From JBEIVB01 sp040374085 (GTDB lineage Bacteria > Bacteroidota > Bacteroidia > UBA4408), in NCBI GenBank assembly GCA_040374085.1, contig JBEIVB010000014.1, positions 1-37,206 on the forward strand: a DNA stretch of 37,206 bases, written 5' to 3'. Both the position numbers and the translations under genes were made by a program. This document shows positions 1 to 7,654 of this stretch, one piece after another; the stretch's first letter is position 1; each line of letters begins with the position of its first letter. The notes under the pieces were generated by a model, which was not told the origin of the DNA, did no database searches, and saw nothing but the letters and a program-made list of their open reading frames with translations.

Positions 1-474
<474 letters not shown>

Positions 475-549
475 CGGCTACCGCGATATCCTTAGCTCTT
501 AACTGTTTCTCTTCCAAGTATGTCAATTTTAAGATTGTTCTAACAGCTT

Positions 550-658
<109 letters not shown>

Positions 659-663
659 TTTTC

Positions 664-701
664 AAAAACCTCGGTGCTTGCACCGGGGTTTTTTTATTTT
701 T
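664..701 (+). terminator. Rho-independent terminator of the rRNA operon
   Basis: CCTCGGTG (669-676) pairs with CACCGGGG (681-688) across a tight loop, allowing one T-G pair. An A run precedes the stem and seven T, then A, then five T follow it. It lies directly after 5S rRNA. The end of the T tract is shared with the -7 promoter box of the next gene. Confidence 0.92.
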
Positions 702-702
702 G
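695..702 (+). promoter_or_regulatory. Bacteroidota -7 box TATTTTTG, 4 bases before the porin ATG
   Basis: The box matches TAnnTTTG exactly and ends four bases before the ATG at 707. If used, transcription would begin at or next to the start codon. It is built from the terminator's T tract, so a chance match is more likely here than at the other sites. No good -33 TTG is visible at normal spacing. Confidence 0.5.
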
Positions 703-706
703 ACCC

Positions 707-2518
707 ATGCCCGCACTCCGCTCGCGCTGTCTGATCTTGCTCCTCGGGCTTTCGGCTGTTTCTATTCCTGCACGCGCAGATGCAACGCCTTCCCCTGAGA
801 AGAAACTGCAGTACCAATCCTTCTCATCTTCAGGAGATTCGATTTCCGGATTGGATACCGGTGTTTTTCGATTTCAGGATTTTCTAACCTCACACTGCCG
901 CCAGGAAGCTTTTGCCTTTACAGGTAACCATGGCTCCCCCGCCTTTGCGTTGTTTTGGAAACCAGAAGATTGGCTTCTTGTTCCGGATGTTTTCAGGTTT
1001 TCACACCCGGCAATGAAACCCAGTGGTTTCGCCCAAACCAATTTCCCGCTCACCAGTCTCCACCTTGGCACGGGAGGACAATCCATTACCACGTTTGGCT
1101 TCTTGCATGAACGAAATTTTGGCAAGGGGCTTTACATAAGAACCAGCTTCCAAAACCAGAGAAGCGTTGGAGATTTCAAAAATCAAGGTACAAGGGTCAA
1201 CAATTTTGATGCTGCCATCAGGTACGCTGTGCCCAAAGGTGATTATTGGATTCAACTCGATGGGTTTGTGCAACGGGTAGCTGCAAATGAAAACGGTGGA
1301 ATGTTTCCTGGAGAAAATCCAGCCGATTATCCTGATCGGTTAATCATACCGGTTCAGTTAACAGAGGCCCGAAGTGCTTGGGAGGGCAATGGTCTGTTTC
1401 TCCGTCAGCAAGGGAAACTGCTCTCGCGTATGCGGTCCGATTCTTCAATCAGTAAACTGCACTGGTTTTTGGATCTTGCCTATCGCGAAACGCGCTACAG
1501 ATTTAACGATACCCTTCCAAATGCTGATGTTTTTCCCAGTTTGCGCGATACACTTCAGCTCAAAGAATACCTATACGGAAACATCCAGCAAGTTAAACCA
1601 GGGTTGCTTTGGGAACGCAATGGTTTGAAAATCCGTGCCGGTGTTTTGGCTGAGTATCGATATGCCAGTCAGGCCATGCAGCGGATTCAATTTTTTAACT
1701 CTGGCGTTTTTTCTGTGTTTGAATGGAAGGTTTCGCACGGTTGGGAGGTCTCAGGTGATGCAGAATCAAGATGGGGGGGCATGATCGGTGGCCAGCAGAA
1801 TCTAAACCTAAACATCAGCCGCCAGGTCACATGGCCATCTAAATCATGTAGAGTTGGGGCTTCGGCATATCTGGGTATTATGCCGCCCCAATGGTATTTC
1901 CTTCGCAACGAAAGCAACGTTCAGAGCTGGCAAGGATCCTTGCCCAACGCTGCTCATGCCAAAGTAGGACTATGGTTTGGCCGTGACGCTGCTCACCCTT
2001 GGTTGCAGGTGGATGTTCTGCGCCTTTCACAGGTAACCACGCTCAACTCAATTGCCGTGCCTCAAGTGCTGGCGCCCATTTCTGCTTTGGTTCTGAAGAC
2101 ACGAAAAGATTGGCAAGGGAAGCATCTGGTTGCCGCCCAATCCGCCTCGTGGCAAACATGGACGGGTCCAGGAGGTGACCTGGGTTGGGCCTCGTGGTAC
2201 CTGCATGGATTGCTCGCATATCAATTTAATGTTTTAAAAGGCAACAGTCCATTGCAGATGGGTGCCGAGGTTACTTGCTACGGTAGAAGATCCGCCATGC
2301 GGTTTAATCCGGTAAACGGCTTGTTTTATCCGGGCACAGGCACGCTCCCGGTGACGGTTGTGGCAGATGCCTTTTTTGCCATCAAAATAAGACGCGCACG
2401 TATATTCGTGCGTATGGACAATGTGTTTAATTCTCCAAATAATTCCCAGCTGGTTTCCGGTTACTTGCTCCAGGCAAGGCGGGTGATGTTGGGCACGACC
2501 TGGACTTTTTTAGATTAA
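707..2518 (+). CDS. Putative outer-membrane porin (Porin_10-type beta-barrel)
   Basis: A 603-residue protein with a signal peptide (residues 1 to about 24, ending PARA), then an outer-membrane beta-barrel-like sequence of alternating polar and aromatic residues. The order of motifs (LDTGVFRFQDF near the start, a 'LGTGGQSITTFGF' segment, 'RTSFQNQRSVGDFKNQ', then 'ANENGGMFPG') resembles the Bacteroidota putative-porin family Porin_10, and the length is usual for it. The substrate is unknown. The phosphatase gene starts two bases after its stop, so the two are probably co-transcribed. It sits immediately after an rRNA operon terminator. I infer outer-membrane location from the signal peptide and barrel pattern; the family call is moderately sure. 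Confidence 0.75.
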   Translation: MPALRSRCLILLLGLSAVSIPARADATPSPEKKLQYQSFSSSGDSISGLDTGVFRFQDFLTSHCRQEAFAFTGNHGSPAFALFWKPEDWLLVPDVFRFSHPAMKPSGFAQTNFPLTSLHLGTGGQSITTFGFLHERNFGKGLYIRTSFQNQRSVGDFKNQGTRVNNFDAAIRYAVPKGDYWIQLDGFVQRVAANENGGMFPGENPADYPDRLIIPVQLTEARSAWEGNGLFLRQQGKLLSRMRSDSSISKLHWFLDLAYRETRYRFNDTLPNADVFPSLRDTLQLKEYLYGNIQQVKPGLLWERNGLKIRAGVLAEYRYASQAMQRIQFFNSGVFSVFEWKVSHGWEVSGDAESRWGGMIGGQQNLNLNISRQVTWPSKSCRVGASAYLGIMPPQWYFLRNESNVQSWQGSLPNAAHAKVGLWFGRDAAHPWLQVDVLRLSQVTTLNSIAVPQVLAPISALVLKTRKDWQGKHLVAAQSASWQTWTGPGGDLGWASWYLHGLLAYQFNVLKGNSPLQMGAEVTCYGRRSAMRFNPVNGLFYPGTGTLPVTVVADAFFAIKIRRARIFVRMDNVFNSPNNSQLVSGYLLQARRVMLGTTWTFLD

Positions 2519-2520
2519 AG

Positions 2521-2982
2521 ATGAAGATATTGGTTGTATGCTTAGGTAACATTTGCCGTTCCCCGGTTGCAGAAGGGGTGTTGCGCAAAATCGTTCAACA
2601 GAAAGGGTTGGATTGGGAGGTGGATTCTGCCGGCACATCATCCACGCACCGCGGGCAGCACCCCGATCCGCGCAGCTCGGCCAATGCCTTGAGCAACGGG
2701 GTGGATATACGGAAACTGGTTTCTCGACCTTTTGTCGTTGAGGATTTTGATTATTTTGATAGGATAATGGTTATGGATGTCATAAACCTAAGGGATGTGC
2801 TCTCCATGGCTAGAAACAAGGAAGATCGAGGGAAAGTTGATCTTTTACTTAATCAAGCTTATCCCGGGGAAGATCGTTCTATACCCGACCCATATTACGG
2901 AGGTGAACGTGGGTTTCAGGAGGTTTTTAATTTGGTTTGGGACGCCTGTGCACTTTTCGTGCAGAACCATCAGAGGGCTTGA
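2521..2982 (+). CDS. Low-molecular-weight protein tyrosine phosphatase
   Basis: A 153-residue cytoplasmic phosphatase of the LMW-PTP family. The P-loop CLGNICRS is at residues 7-14, with C7 as nucleophile and R13 binding phosphate. The general-acid aspartate is D123 in IPDPYYGG. Length and architecture are normal for the family. It dephosphorylates phosphotyrosine proteins or small phosphorylated substrates; in other bacteria relatives often control polysaccharide export kinases, but no kinase is adjacent here. It follows the porin by two bases. Its last 13 bases overlap the 3' end of dsbD on the other strand, leaving no room for a terminator between the convergent genes. Confidence 0.93.
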   Translation: MKILVVCLGNICRSPVAEGVLRKIVQQKGLDWEVDSAGTSSTHRGQHPDPRSSANALSNGVDIRKLVSRPFVVEDFDYFDRIMVMDVINLRDVLSMARNKEDRGKVDLLLNQAYPGEDRSIPDPYYGGERGFQEVFNLVWDACALFVQNHQRA

Positions 2983-5042
2983 TGCCTGCGCTTGTATTCC
3001 TGCAGTCCTTTTGAAAGGAACTCGCTGAACAAGCTGGCATCAGGTTGATAACCTGAAGATGGTATTAATACCTTTTCCTGATGATCGAGGAGTACGTAAA
3101 AGGGCTGGGTGTTGGTTTTGTAGCGCTCGGTTTCAAAGTCGCTCCACTTGTTTCCTATGGTCCTTATTTTGTTTCCTGTGGTTGGCGAAATGCGCTGTTG
3201 GCTTTTTGGTAGTTCTGTTTTGTCATCAACATAAAGCGAAACCAACACAAAATCCTCGCGCAGCATCTGCAAAATCATAGGTTCTACCCAAACCTTATCT
3301 TCCATCTTCCGGCAATTCACGCAGCTCCAGCCGGTGAAGTCCACCATTAGGGGCTTATTTACCGTTTTGGCATACGCCAGGGCTGCGTCGTAATCGTGAA
3401 AGCAGTTGAGGTTGTGAGGGCAATGGTCGGGGTCGGTGCCGGGTATCACCCCGCCTTTAGCTGCCAGCTGCTCTCCGGCAGAGGCAAGGTTCCAGCCTTC
3501 GGTGTAGAACGTGGGAGGAGGAAATCCCGAAATGAGTTTTAAAGGTGCTCCCCAGAGACCGGGTATCAAGTATACCACAAAAGAGAGGCTGAGGGAGGCC
3601 ATCAAGAGCCTGCCCACAGAAATGTGGCGGGTTTCGGAATCGTGCGACAATCTGAATTTGCCGAGCAGGTACAATCCCATCAACGCAAACAGAACAATCC
3701 AAATGGAAATGAACACCTCTCGTGTTAGGATTCCCCAATGGTAAGCCAGGTCCACGTTGGAGAGGAACTTAAGTCCTAAGGCAAGCTCCAGAAAACCAAG
3801 TACCACTTTTACGGAATTGAGCCAACCACCACTTTTGGGTAATGAATTTAACCAACCCGGAAATGCTGCAAAAAGTCCGAAGGGAAGTGCCAGTGCAAGA
3901 GAAAATCCAAACATGCCCAAAGCAGGGTTGAGCACATTGCCGCCCACTGCCGCCGACACCAGAAGAGAGCCGATGATGGGTCCGGTGCAGGAGAAGGAGA
4001 CCAAACTCAGCGTAAACGCCATAAAGAAAATTCCGAGAAGGCCGCCTTTGTCGCTTTGCCGGTCTGCACGGTTTATCCAACTGCTTGGAAGCGTAATCTC
4101 AAACGCTCCTAGAAAAGACAAAGCGAATACAAAGAATATAATAAAAAAGGCCAGATTCATGATGGCATTGCTTGCCAGCGCATTTAATGCATCGGGGCCT
4201 AATGATAATGTTATGGTCAATCCAAGGCCCACATAAATGCCAATGATGGATGCAGCATACAGAAAGGCATTTAAGAGACCTTTTGCCCGGTTGCTGCTTT
4301 GTTTGGTAAAGAAGCTTACGGTTAGGGGGATCATTGGGAATACGCAAGGGGTAAGCAAGGCAAGAAGACCACCCAAAAACCCGGCTACAAATATTCCCCA
4401 TGGCGTTTCTTCTGAAGACTCTTTTTTTACAGAGGCTTGGTCAGCCGCAGCGATTTTGCTTCCGGTGGCTCGGGGTTCTTCCTCCATCTTGGAAATGCGA
4501 GGCGTATCTGCAGTTGCTGCAGTGGCCTCGATGTTTGCAATTGGCGCTGCACCGGGAAGAGCAGCGGGAACTTCCGCTTTTGGATTGCCCTCTATCTGAA
4601 AAGAAAAATCGACATCGGTAGGAGGGAGGCATTGCCCTTCGTGGCAGGTCATGAAGTTCAGATAACCTTTAACAGCAATCGGTTTGCTGCTGAGCACCTC
4701 AATCTCCTGAATAAATTCTGCCTCACGCTCGAAATACGAAACGTTCATTTCAAAGTTGGCGTCGTACTCGGTTTTGCTTTTGGCTTCTTTTACTTTCCCT
4801 ATGCGTTTGAATGATGAATTATCCTCGAAAGAAAAAGTCGTAGCAACAGGCCCCTTGTCGCTTTCTAGGAATTGGGAGTAAACATGCCACGTTGGAGCAA
4901 TGGCTGCTTTGAAATGCAATTCCCATTTCCCTTCACCCTTTGCGCGCTTGGAAAACGACCAGGTTACCGGCTTTTCGATTTGGGCGGAGAGCGTGTGTGT
5001 GAGGAAGGCCAGTAGGCCAAGCAGGAAGATGCCTTTTTTCAT
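2970..5042 (-). CDS. dsbD: Thiol:disulfide interchange protein DsbD
   Basis: A 690-residue, three-part protein that carries electrons across the inner membrane to periplasmic thiol proteins. A signal peptide (1-20, ending LSAQ) leads into a periplasmic N-terminal domain with the cysteine pair C133 and C138 (CHEGQC). A low-complexity linker follows (about 155-212). The CcdA-like membrane domain has conserved cysteines in LLTPCVFPMIP (C233) and SFSCTGP (C352). The C-terminal thioredoxin-like domain has CVNC at 574-577. All expected redox cysteines are present. Downstream it overlaps the convergent phosphatase by 13 bases. Upstream, a TACCTTTG box lies seven bases before the ATG, so it probably has its own promoter despite following mutY by 42 bases. 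Confidence 0.95.
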   Translation of the reverse strand: MKKGIFLLGLLAFLTHTLSAQIEKPVTWSFSKRAKGEGKWELHFKAAIAPTWHVYSQFLESDKGPVATTFSFEDNSSFKRIGKVKEAKSKTEYDANFEMNVSYFEREAEFIQEIEVLSSKPIAVKGYLNFMTCHEGQCLPPTDVDFSFQIEGNPKAEVPAALPGAAPIANIEATAATADTPRISKMEEEPRATGSKIAAADQASVKKESSEETPWGIFVAGFLGGLLALLTPCVFPMIPLTVSFFTKQSSNRAKGLLNAFLYAASIIGIYVGLGLTITLSLGPDALNALASNAIMNLAFFIIFFVFALSFLGAFEITLPSSWINRADRQSDKGGLLGIFFMAFTLSLVSFSCTGPIIGSLLVSAAVGGNVLNPALGMFGFSLALALPFGLFAAFPGWLNSLPKSGGWLNSVKVVLGFLELALGLKFLSNVDLAYHWGILTREVFISIWIVLFALMGLYLLGKFRLSHDSETRHISVGRLLMASLSLSFVVYLIPGLWGAPLKLISGFPPPTFYTEGWNLASAGEQLAAKGGVIPGTDPDHCPHNLNCFHDYDAALAYAKTVNKPLMVDFTGWSCVNCRKMEDKVWVEPMILQMLREDFVLVSLYVDDKTELPKSQQRISPTTGNKIRTIGNKWSDFETERYKTNTQPFYVLLDHQEKVLIPSSGYQPDASLFSEFLSKGLQEYKRRHQAL

Positions 5043-5049
5043 GGTGCTC

Positions 5050-5057
5050 CAAAGGTA
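5050..5057 (-). promoter_or_regulatory. -7 box TACCTTTG, 7 bases before dsbD
   Basis: Exact TAnnTTTG match on the minus strand, between the mutY stop and the dsbD ATG. The 5' leader would be only about 0-4 bases. No clear -33 TTG is visible. Confidence 0.6.
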
Positions 5058-5084
5058 GCCATATCCGGCATTTTGCTTCCTGTC

Positions 5085-6182
5085 TTACACAAGCAGCTTG
5101 TGATGGTGGAGGTGCTTATGCAGCAGGCGCGGAATGGGCAGCTCATGGAACTCGGTTTCTTTTACCCACTTCCAACGTATAGGCCATCCTGTGAGGGTAT
5201 TGGCCTTTACATGGAAAAAACGGGCATAGAGCTCCTGATGACTGAGAAGGTGCTTGGCTGCATCGTGCTGCCACTCCAACTCCAAGATCCCATTTGCAGG
5301 TTTTTGGGCAAAAAGCTGGCGTTGGAGCTCTTTCCAAGACAGGGGTTTGACTGCCTCTATAATTGGAAATTCAAAAAGGCCTGCCCAAATGTCGCCTTCT
5401 GCTCTTTGCTGCACCGCAACCTTTCCTTTTGCTTGAATTACCACGTAATTCAGGAAACGTTTTTTGCGCTCAGACTTTTTTTCTTTTACCGGCAGCTGCT
5501 CGGCAATGCCCAATTCTGCAGCGCGGCATTCGGAATGCAGCGGGCACTGGTGGCACCGTGGATTTCGGGGTGTGCACACCATTGCTCCCAGCTCCATTAC
5601 AGACTGGTTGTGCTGGGCAGCTTTTTTGGGGGGCAGCCATTGGCTAGCCAGATCTTGCAGATGCTTCCTGCTTGCCGGTCGGCTCACATCTCCATGAAAA
5701 GCGGTGAGTCTGGCCAACACCCGCATCACGTTTCCGTCCAACACAGCATGAGGAAGGTCGAAGCAAAACGAGGCAATCGCTGCTGCGGTGTAATCACCAA
5801 CCCCGGGAAGTGCCCGTATTTCCGGGTAGTTTGAAGGGAATAATTCTTTGGGACGAGCCGCTATGATTTGGGCGGCTTTGTGCAGATTTCGGGCTCGGGA
5901 GTAGTAGCCCAGGCCTTGCCAGCATTTCAACACCTCCTCCATTGGGGCTCGTGCCAAATGCCCTACGGTTGGAAAAGCATCCAGAAAGCGCAGGTAATAG
6001 GCTCTGCCCTGCTCTACCCGAGTTTGCTGCAAAATGACTTCGGATAGCCAAATCGCATACGGATTGCGGGTTTCACGCCAAGGAAGAGCGCGGTGATGAA
6101 CGGCATACCATTGGTGCAGCGCCTTTGCAAGTGTGGGGTTAATTGCCTGTGAACCAACAGGCTGAACAATGGGGCTTTTCAC
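5085..6182 (-). CDS. mutY: A/G-specific adenine DNA glycosylase MutY
   Basis: A 365-residue base-excision repair enzyme that removes adenine mispaired with 8-oxoguanine. Catalytic E48 lies in LSEVILQQTRV. The helix-hairpin-helix is LPGVGDYTAAA (about 125-135) and the catalytic aspartate is D149 in VLDGNV. The [4Fe-4S] ligands C203, C210, C213 and C219 fit C-x6-C-x2-C-x5-C. The remaining C-terminal part is the NUDIX-like 8-oxoG recognition domain. The start is a GTG: no in-frame ATG lies nearby, which leaves about 15 extra N-terminal residues before the conserved core. It is divergent from the HU gene, an arrangement common in Bacteroidota. Confidence 0.95.
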   Translation of the reverse strand: MKSPIVQPVGSQAINPTLAKALHQWYAVHHRALPWRETRNPYAIWLSEVILQQTRVEQGRAYYLRFLDAFPTVGHLARAPMEEVLKCWQGLGYYSRARNLHKAAQIIAARPKELFPSNYPEIRALPGVGDYTAAAIASFCFDLPHAVLDGNVMRVLARLTAFHGDVSRPASRKHLQDLASQWLPPKKAAQHNQSVMELGAMVCTPRNPRCHQCPLHSECRAAELGIAEQLPVKEKKSERKKRFLNYVVIQAKGKVAVQQRAEGDIWAGLFEFPIIEAVKPLSWKELQRQLFAQKPANGILELEWQHDAAKHLLSHQELYARFFHVKANTLTGWPIRWKWVKETEFHELPIPRLLHKHLHHHKLLV

Positions 6183-6222
6183 AAGAATTTGATTCTTAGA
6201 GGGTTGAAAGGTAAAATTTCGT

Positions 6223-6252
6223 TTTGCAATTACGGGTGAATCGGTATCTTCG
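6223..6252 (+). promoter_or_regulatory. Promoter of the HU operon (TTTG, 18 bases, TATCTTCG)
   Basis: TTTG at 6223-6226 and TATCTTCG at 6245-6252 match the Bacteroidota -33/-7 pattern with one mismatch in the -7 box and about 18 bases between. The leader would be about 25 bases. It lies in the intergenic region shared with divergent mutY. Confidence 0.6.
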
Positions 6253-6280
6253 CGTCCCCAAATTTCAGGATAACAAACTC

Positions 6281-6583
6281 ATGACAAAATCGGATTTAGT
6301 ACACGAGATTTCAGACAAGACCGGCATTGAGAAGGTTGCTGTGCAAAATACCATAGAAGCCTTCATGAAGAGCATTCGCTCTGCTATGAGCAAAGGCAAC
6401 AACGTTTACCTCCGTGGGTTTGGAAGTTTTGTAGTGAAGCGCAGGGCTGCTAAGACGGGCAGGAACATCTCAAAGAACCAGACGATTTTGATACCGGCAC
6501 ACCACGTGCCTTCATTTAAGCCCGCTAAGACCTTTGTTGAGAAGGTGAAGAAAGGCGTTCCTGCCAAGAAATCGCGCGCGTGA
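6281..6583 (+). CDS. HU family DNA-binding protein
   Basis: A 100-residue nucleoid-associated protein of the HU/IHF family, which binds and bends DNA as a dimer. The body is family-typical: MTKSDLVHEIS, then VYLRGFGSFVVKRR, the GRNISKNQTI arm region and PSFKPAKTF near the end, followed by a short lysine-rich tail. I chose the ATG at 6281 rather than an in-frame start at 6224, because HU proteins begin with this MTK sequence and the promoter lies between the two. The stop codon overlaps the GTG start of the TPR gene (GTGA), implying translational coupling. Confidence 0.95.
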   Translation: MTKSDLVHEISDKTGIEKVAVQNTIEAFMKSIRSAMSKGNNVYLRGFGSFVVKRRAAKTGRNISKNQTILIPAHHVPSFKPAKTFVEKVKKGVPAKKSRA

Positions 6584-7419
6584 ACAAGGGCTCGGTTTCG
6601 GTTGGCGTAGTTGTAGGTGGCGTTCTCCTGCTGGGGATCGGACTGTTCCTACTGCCCACTACCCGTTCCCAGGCTCCAGCCGAAATGCGTGCCGTTCAAG
6701 ATGCGGGTGCGTTTTCGGTGGACCGTTACCGCGACTCGTCCCAAAAGACCTTAGCTCCGGAGTTAAAAGCGCGTGAGGCGGCATTTTCCTCCGCTCTTCA
6801 AGCCGGCAGTAACCGGGTGCAGCGCCTTGCTGCATTGGATTCCTTGTCCGCGCTCTGGAAGCAAACCGGAAACTTGCTCCTTCAGGCCTGGTACAGCACC
6901 CAATCTGCCCAATTGGGCAACAACCCCGGGCTCATGCTGGAATCCGGCAGGAAAAGCCTTGCTGCTTCTCGTTTTATGCAAGAGGAAGGCGCTCGGCGAT
7001 TTTTGGTGGCACAGGCCATTTCTATGTTGGAACCGGCGTCAAAAGCCAATCCCGATGACCGCCAACTGAAGGTGGACTTAGCCAGTGCATACGTAGAGGG
7101 AACAGCAGACCCCATGAAAGGCATTACCTTGCTGCGGGAAGTGGTGCAAGCCGACAGTACCTTTCTTCCTGCCCAAATACAATTGGCCCTCTTTGCCATG
7201 CAGAGTGGGCAATTGGATAAAGCCGAGCGCCGCCTTCGCTCCGTTTTAAAAATGAACTCCGATTTTCTAGAAGCCTATCTTTACCTCGGACAGGCTCTGG
7301 CCGATCAGGGAAAGAAAAAAGAGGCGGTTGAAGTGCTTCGGGAATACCTGAAACGCAACAAAGAACCCTGGATGAATGATCAGGTGAAAACCTACATTGA
7401 ACAAATAAACCCAAGTTAA
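6580..7419 (+). CDS. Membrane-anchored tetratricopeptide repeat protein
   Basis: A 279-residue protein with one N-terminal hydrophobic helix (about residues 5-27, VGVVVGGVLLLGIGLFLLP) and a mainly helical body ending in TPR-like units (about 150-270). Examples are the stretch around LPAQIQLALFAMQSGQLDKAERRL and that around LEAYLYLGQALADQGKKKEAVEVL. It is probably an inner-membrane protein with the TPRs serving protein-protein contacts. Its partner is unknown. It starts with GTG overlapping the HU stop by four bases. Thirteen bases after its stop comes the small ribosomal-type gene. The position between HU and RNase G suggests a housekeeping role, but that is inference. Confidence 0.85.
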   Translation: MNKGSVSVGVVVGGVLLLGIGLFLLPTTRSQAPAEMRAVQDAGAFSVDRYRDSSQKTLAPELKAREAAFSSALQAGSNRVQRLAALDSLSALWKQTGNLLLQAWYSTQSAQLGNNPGLMLESGRKSLAASRFMQEEGARRFLVAQAISMLEPASKANPDDRQLKVDLASAYVEGTADPMKGITLLREVVQADSTFLPAQIQLALFAMQSGQLDKAERRLRSVLKMNSDFLEAYLYLGQALADQGKKKEAVEVLREYLKRNKEPWMNDQVKTYIEQINPS

Positions 7420-7432
7420 AACCCCTATTGCC

Positions 7433-7525
7433 ATGCCAAGCGGTAAAAAAAGAAAACGTCACAAGATTGCAACCCACAAGCGCAAGAAGCGTCTGCGCAA
7501 GAACCGTCACAAGAAGAAGAAGTAA
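7433..7525 (+). CDS. 30-residue very basic peptide, AURKAIP1/COX24 (mS38/bS22)-like ribosomal protein
   Basis: The frame ATGCCAAGCGGT...AAGTAA encodes 30 residues: it begins MPSGKKRKRHK, has a central THKRKKRLRKNRH and ends in four lysines. Twenty-one of the 30 residues are K, R or H. Small proteins of this form upstream of rng are, as I recall, widespread in Bacteroidota and annotated as AURKAIP1/COX24 domain proteins. That domain is shared by mitochondrial mS38 and mycobacterial bS22, which are small-subunit ribosomal proteins. No other feature explains the open frame, and codon choice is regular. It is easily missed by length cut-offs. It is probably transcribed with HU and the TPR gene, and a hairpin follows it. 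Existence of the gene is likely; the ribosomal role is by family analogy. Confidence 0.82.
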   Translation: MPSGKKRKRHKIATHKRKKRLRKNRHKKKK

Positions 7526-7545
7526 TTCCTTGTTTTACCGGATCC

Positions 7546-7580
7546 GGGTGAAGGCTGAAAAATGCCTTCACCCTCTTCTT
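7546..7580 (+). terminator. Hairpin after the small basic gene, probable terminator
   Basis: GGGTGAAGGC (7546-7555) pairs perfectly with GCCTTCACCC (7564-7573) across an eight-base loop. Only a T-rich stretch (TCTTCTT) follows instead of a pure T run, so it may be a leaky terminator or an mRNA-stabilising 3' structure. It lies before the rng promoter. Confidence 0.65.
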
Positions 7581-7600
7581 ACCCCAACAGGCTAAATGGC

Positions 7601-7630
7601 TTGGTGGGATTCGTGTATTCGGTTAACTTG
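7601..7630 (+). promoter_or_regulatory. Possible rng promoter (TTG, 20 bases, TAACTTG)
   Basis: TTG at 7601-7603 and TAACTTG at 7624-7630 resemble the -33/-7 elements with 20 bases between. The -7 box is one T short of consensus. The leader would be about 20 bases. Confidence 0.4.
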
Positions 7631-7654
7631 CACAGAATTTAATACGTTATTCAT

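Noticed and set aside
3757..4236. 159-codon open frame opposite dsbD
   Set aside because: It overlaps the membrane helices of dsbD; mirrored hydrophobic codons create such open frames.
5073..5834. 253-codon open frame opposite mutY
   Set aside because: mutY motifs (helix-hairpin-helix, iron-sulfur cysteines) lie on the other strand; this frame has a random-looking composition rich in Cys, Leu and Phe.
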